From contig JAFLRO010000018.1 in NCBI GenBank assembly GCA_022511425.1, positions 1 to 41,484 on the forward strand: DNA of 41,484 bases. The letters are read 5' to 3'. The translations under genes were made by a program, and so were the position numbers. Source of the stretch: Acetatifactor sp. (lineage in GTDB: Bacteria; Bacillota; Clostridia; Lachnospirales; Lachnospiraceae). Numbering within the stretch: the first letter of the stretch is position 1; every line of letters begins with the position of its first letter. The notes below the pieces were generated by a model. It did no database searches. It was not told where the DNA came from and was given only the letters and a program-made list of their open reading frames with translations. Of the stretch, positions 41,213-41,484 are shown piece by piece.

Positions 41213-41484
41213 ATGAAGGCGTATTTGATTTTGGAGGATGGCACCGTTTTTGAGGGAACTCATATTGGTGCTGTCAAAGAGATAATAAGTGAAATCGTGT
41301 TCAACACATCCATGGCGGGCTATCTGGAGGTATTGACTGATCCCTCTTACGCGGGACAGGCAGTGTGTATGACTTATCCTCTCATTGGTAATTACGGTAT
41401 CTGCAAAGACGATATGGAATCCTTAAAACCCTGGCCGGACGGCTTCATCGTGCGGGAACTCTCCCGTATTCCCAGCAATTTCCG
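41213..41484 (+). CDS. carA: Carbamoyl-phosphate synthase small subunit, N-terminal part (3' end outside window)
   Basis: CarA supplies ammonia from glutamine for carbamoyl phosphate, the entry to pyrimidine and arginine synthesis. Only about 90 residues are visible and no stop is reached. [57 protein letters not shown] and the VREL segment are the standard N-terminal CarA pattern. ATG 41213 follows GAGAGG (41203-41208); ATG 41201 in the same frame would add four residues. Preceded by its own promoter; carB is expected downstream, outside the window. Confidence 0.93.
   Translation, partial: MKAYLILEDGTVFEGTHIGAVKEIISEIVFNTSMAGYLEVLTDPSYAGQAVCMTYPLIGNYGICKDDMESLKPWPDGFIVRELSRIPSNF

Overview
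The window looks like a chromosomal segment of a Gram-positive, low-to-mid GC gut Clostridia, most likely family Lachnospiraceae. The reasons are strong AGGAGG-type ribosome sites, consensus sigma-A promoters, a clpC-radA neighbourhood, a single-chain PurL of about 1265 residues, and several small proteins of a kind common in that family. No species can be named from the sequence alone.

Layout. 1-5.6 kb: a GNAT acetyltransferase tail, an excisionase-like mini-HTH protein, pyrE, two small membrane proteins, a MazG-type pyrophosphohydrolase broken by one stop codon, a dCTP deaminase and an M29-type metallo-aminopeptidase. 5.7-9.4 kb: the purine cluster purE-purM-purN-purD. 9.4-11.4 kb: a zinc-ribbon/HTH protein and a membrane SH3 protein with nine 9-residue repeats. 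11.6-16.7 kb: GntR regulator, clpC, a small conserved protein and radA, followed by tRNA-Trp. 31.5-41.5 kb: conserved small proteins, a large CRP-like cyclic-nucleotide-binding-domain protein on the minus strand, a TetR regulator next to purL, a degenerate EAL-HDOD protein, a long palindrome, and the start of carA. Nucleotide synthesis genes (pyrE, purEMND, purL, carA) therefore frame the window.

The accessory block lies between tRNA-Trp and about 31.4 kb. It holds a lipoprotein gene (minus strand), an XRE regulator, and two plus-strand operons. Operon A (20191-25347) encodes an HTH protein, an FHA-domain protein and two paralogous membrane Ser/Thr kinases. Operon B (26267-31275) encodes a GrpE-like exchange factor, a short Hsp70, a small membrane protein and a polytopic protein. 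The polytopic protein starts with a J-like domain lacking HPD and ends with a domain shared with the lipoprotein. My reading is a dedicated Hsp70 machine coupled to phosphorylation signalling and to the cell envelope. The parts are seen in the sequence; the joint function is inference.

The block is bracketed by two similar 44-bp promoter segments in direct orientation and by inverted copies of the shared ~150-residue domain. I see no integrase, transposase or CRISPR array.
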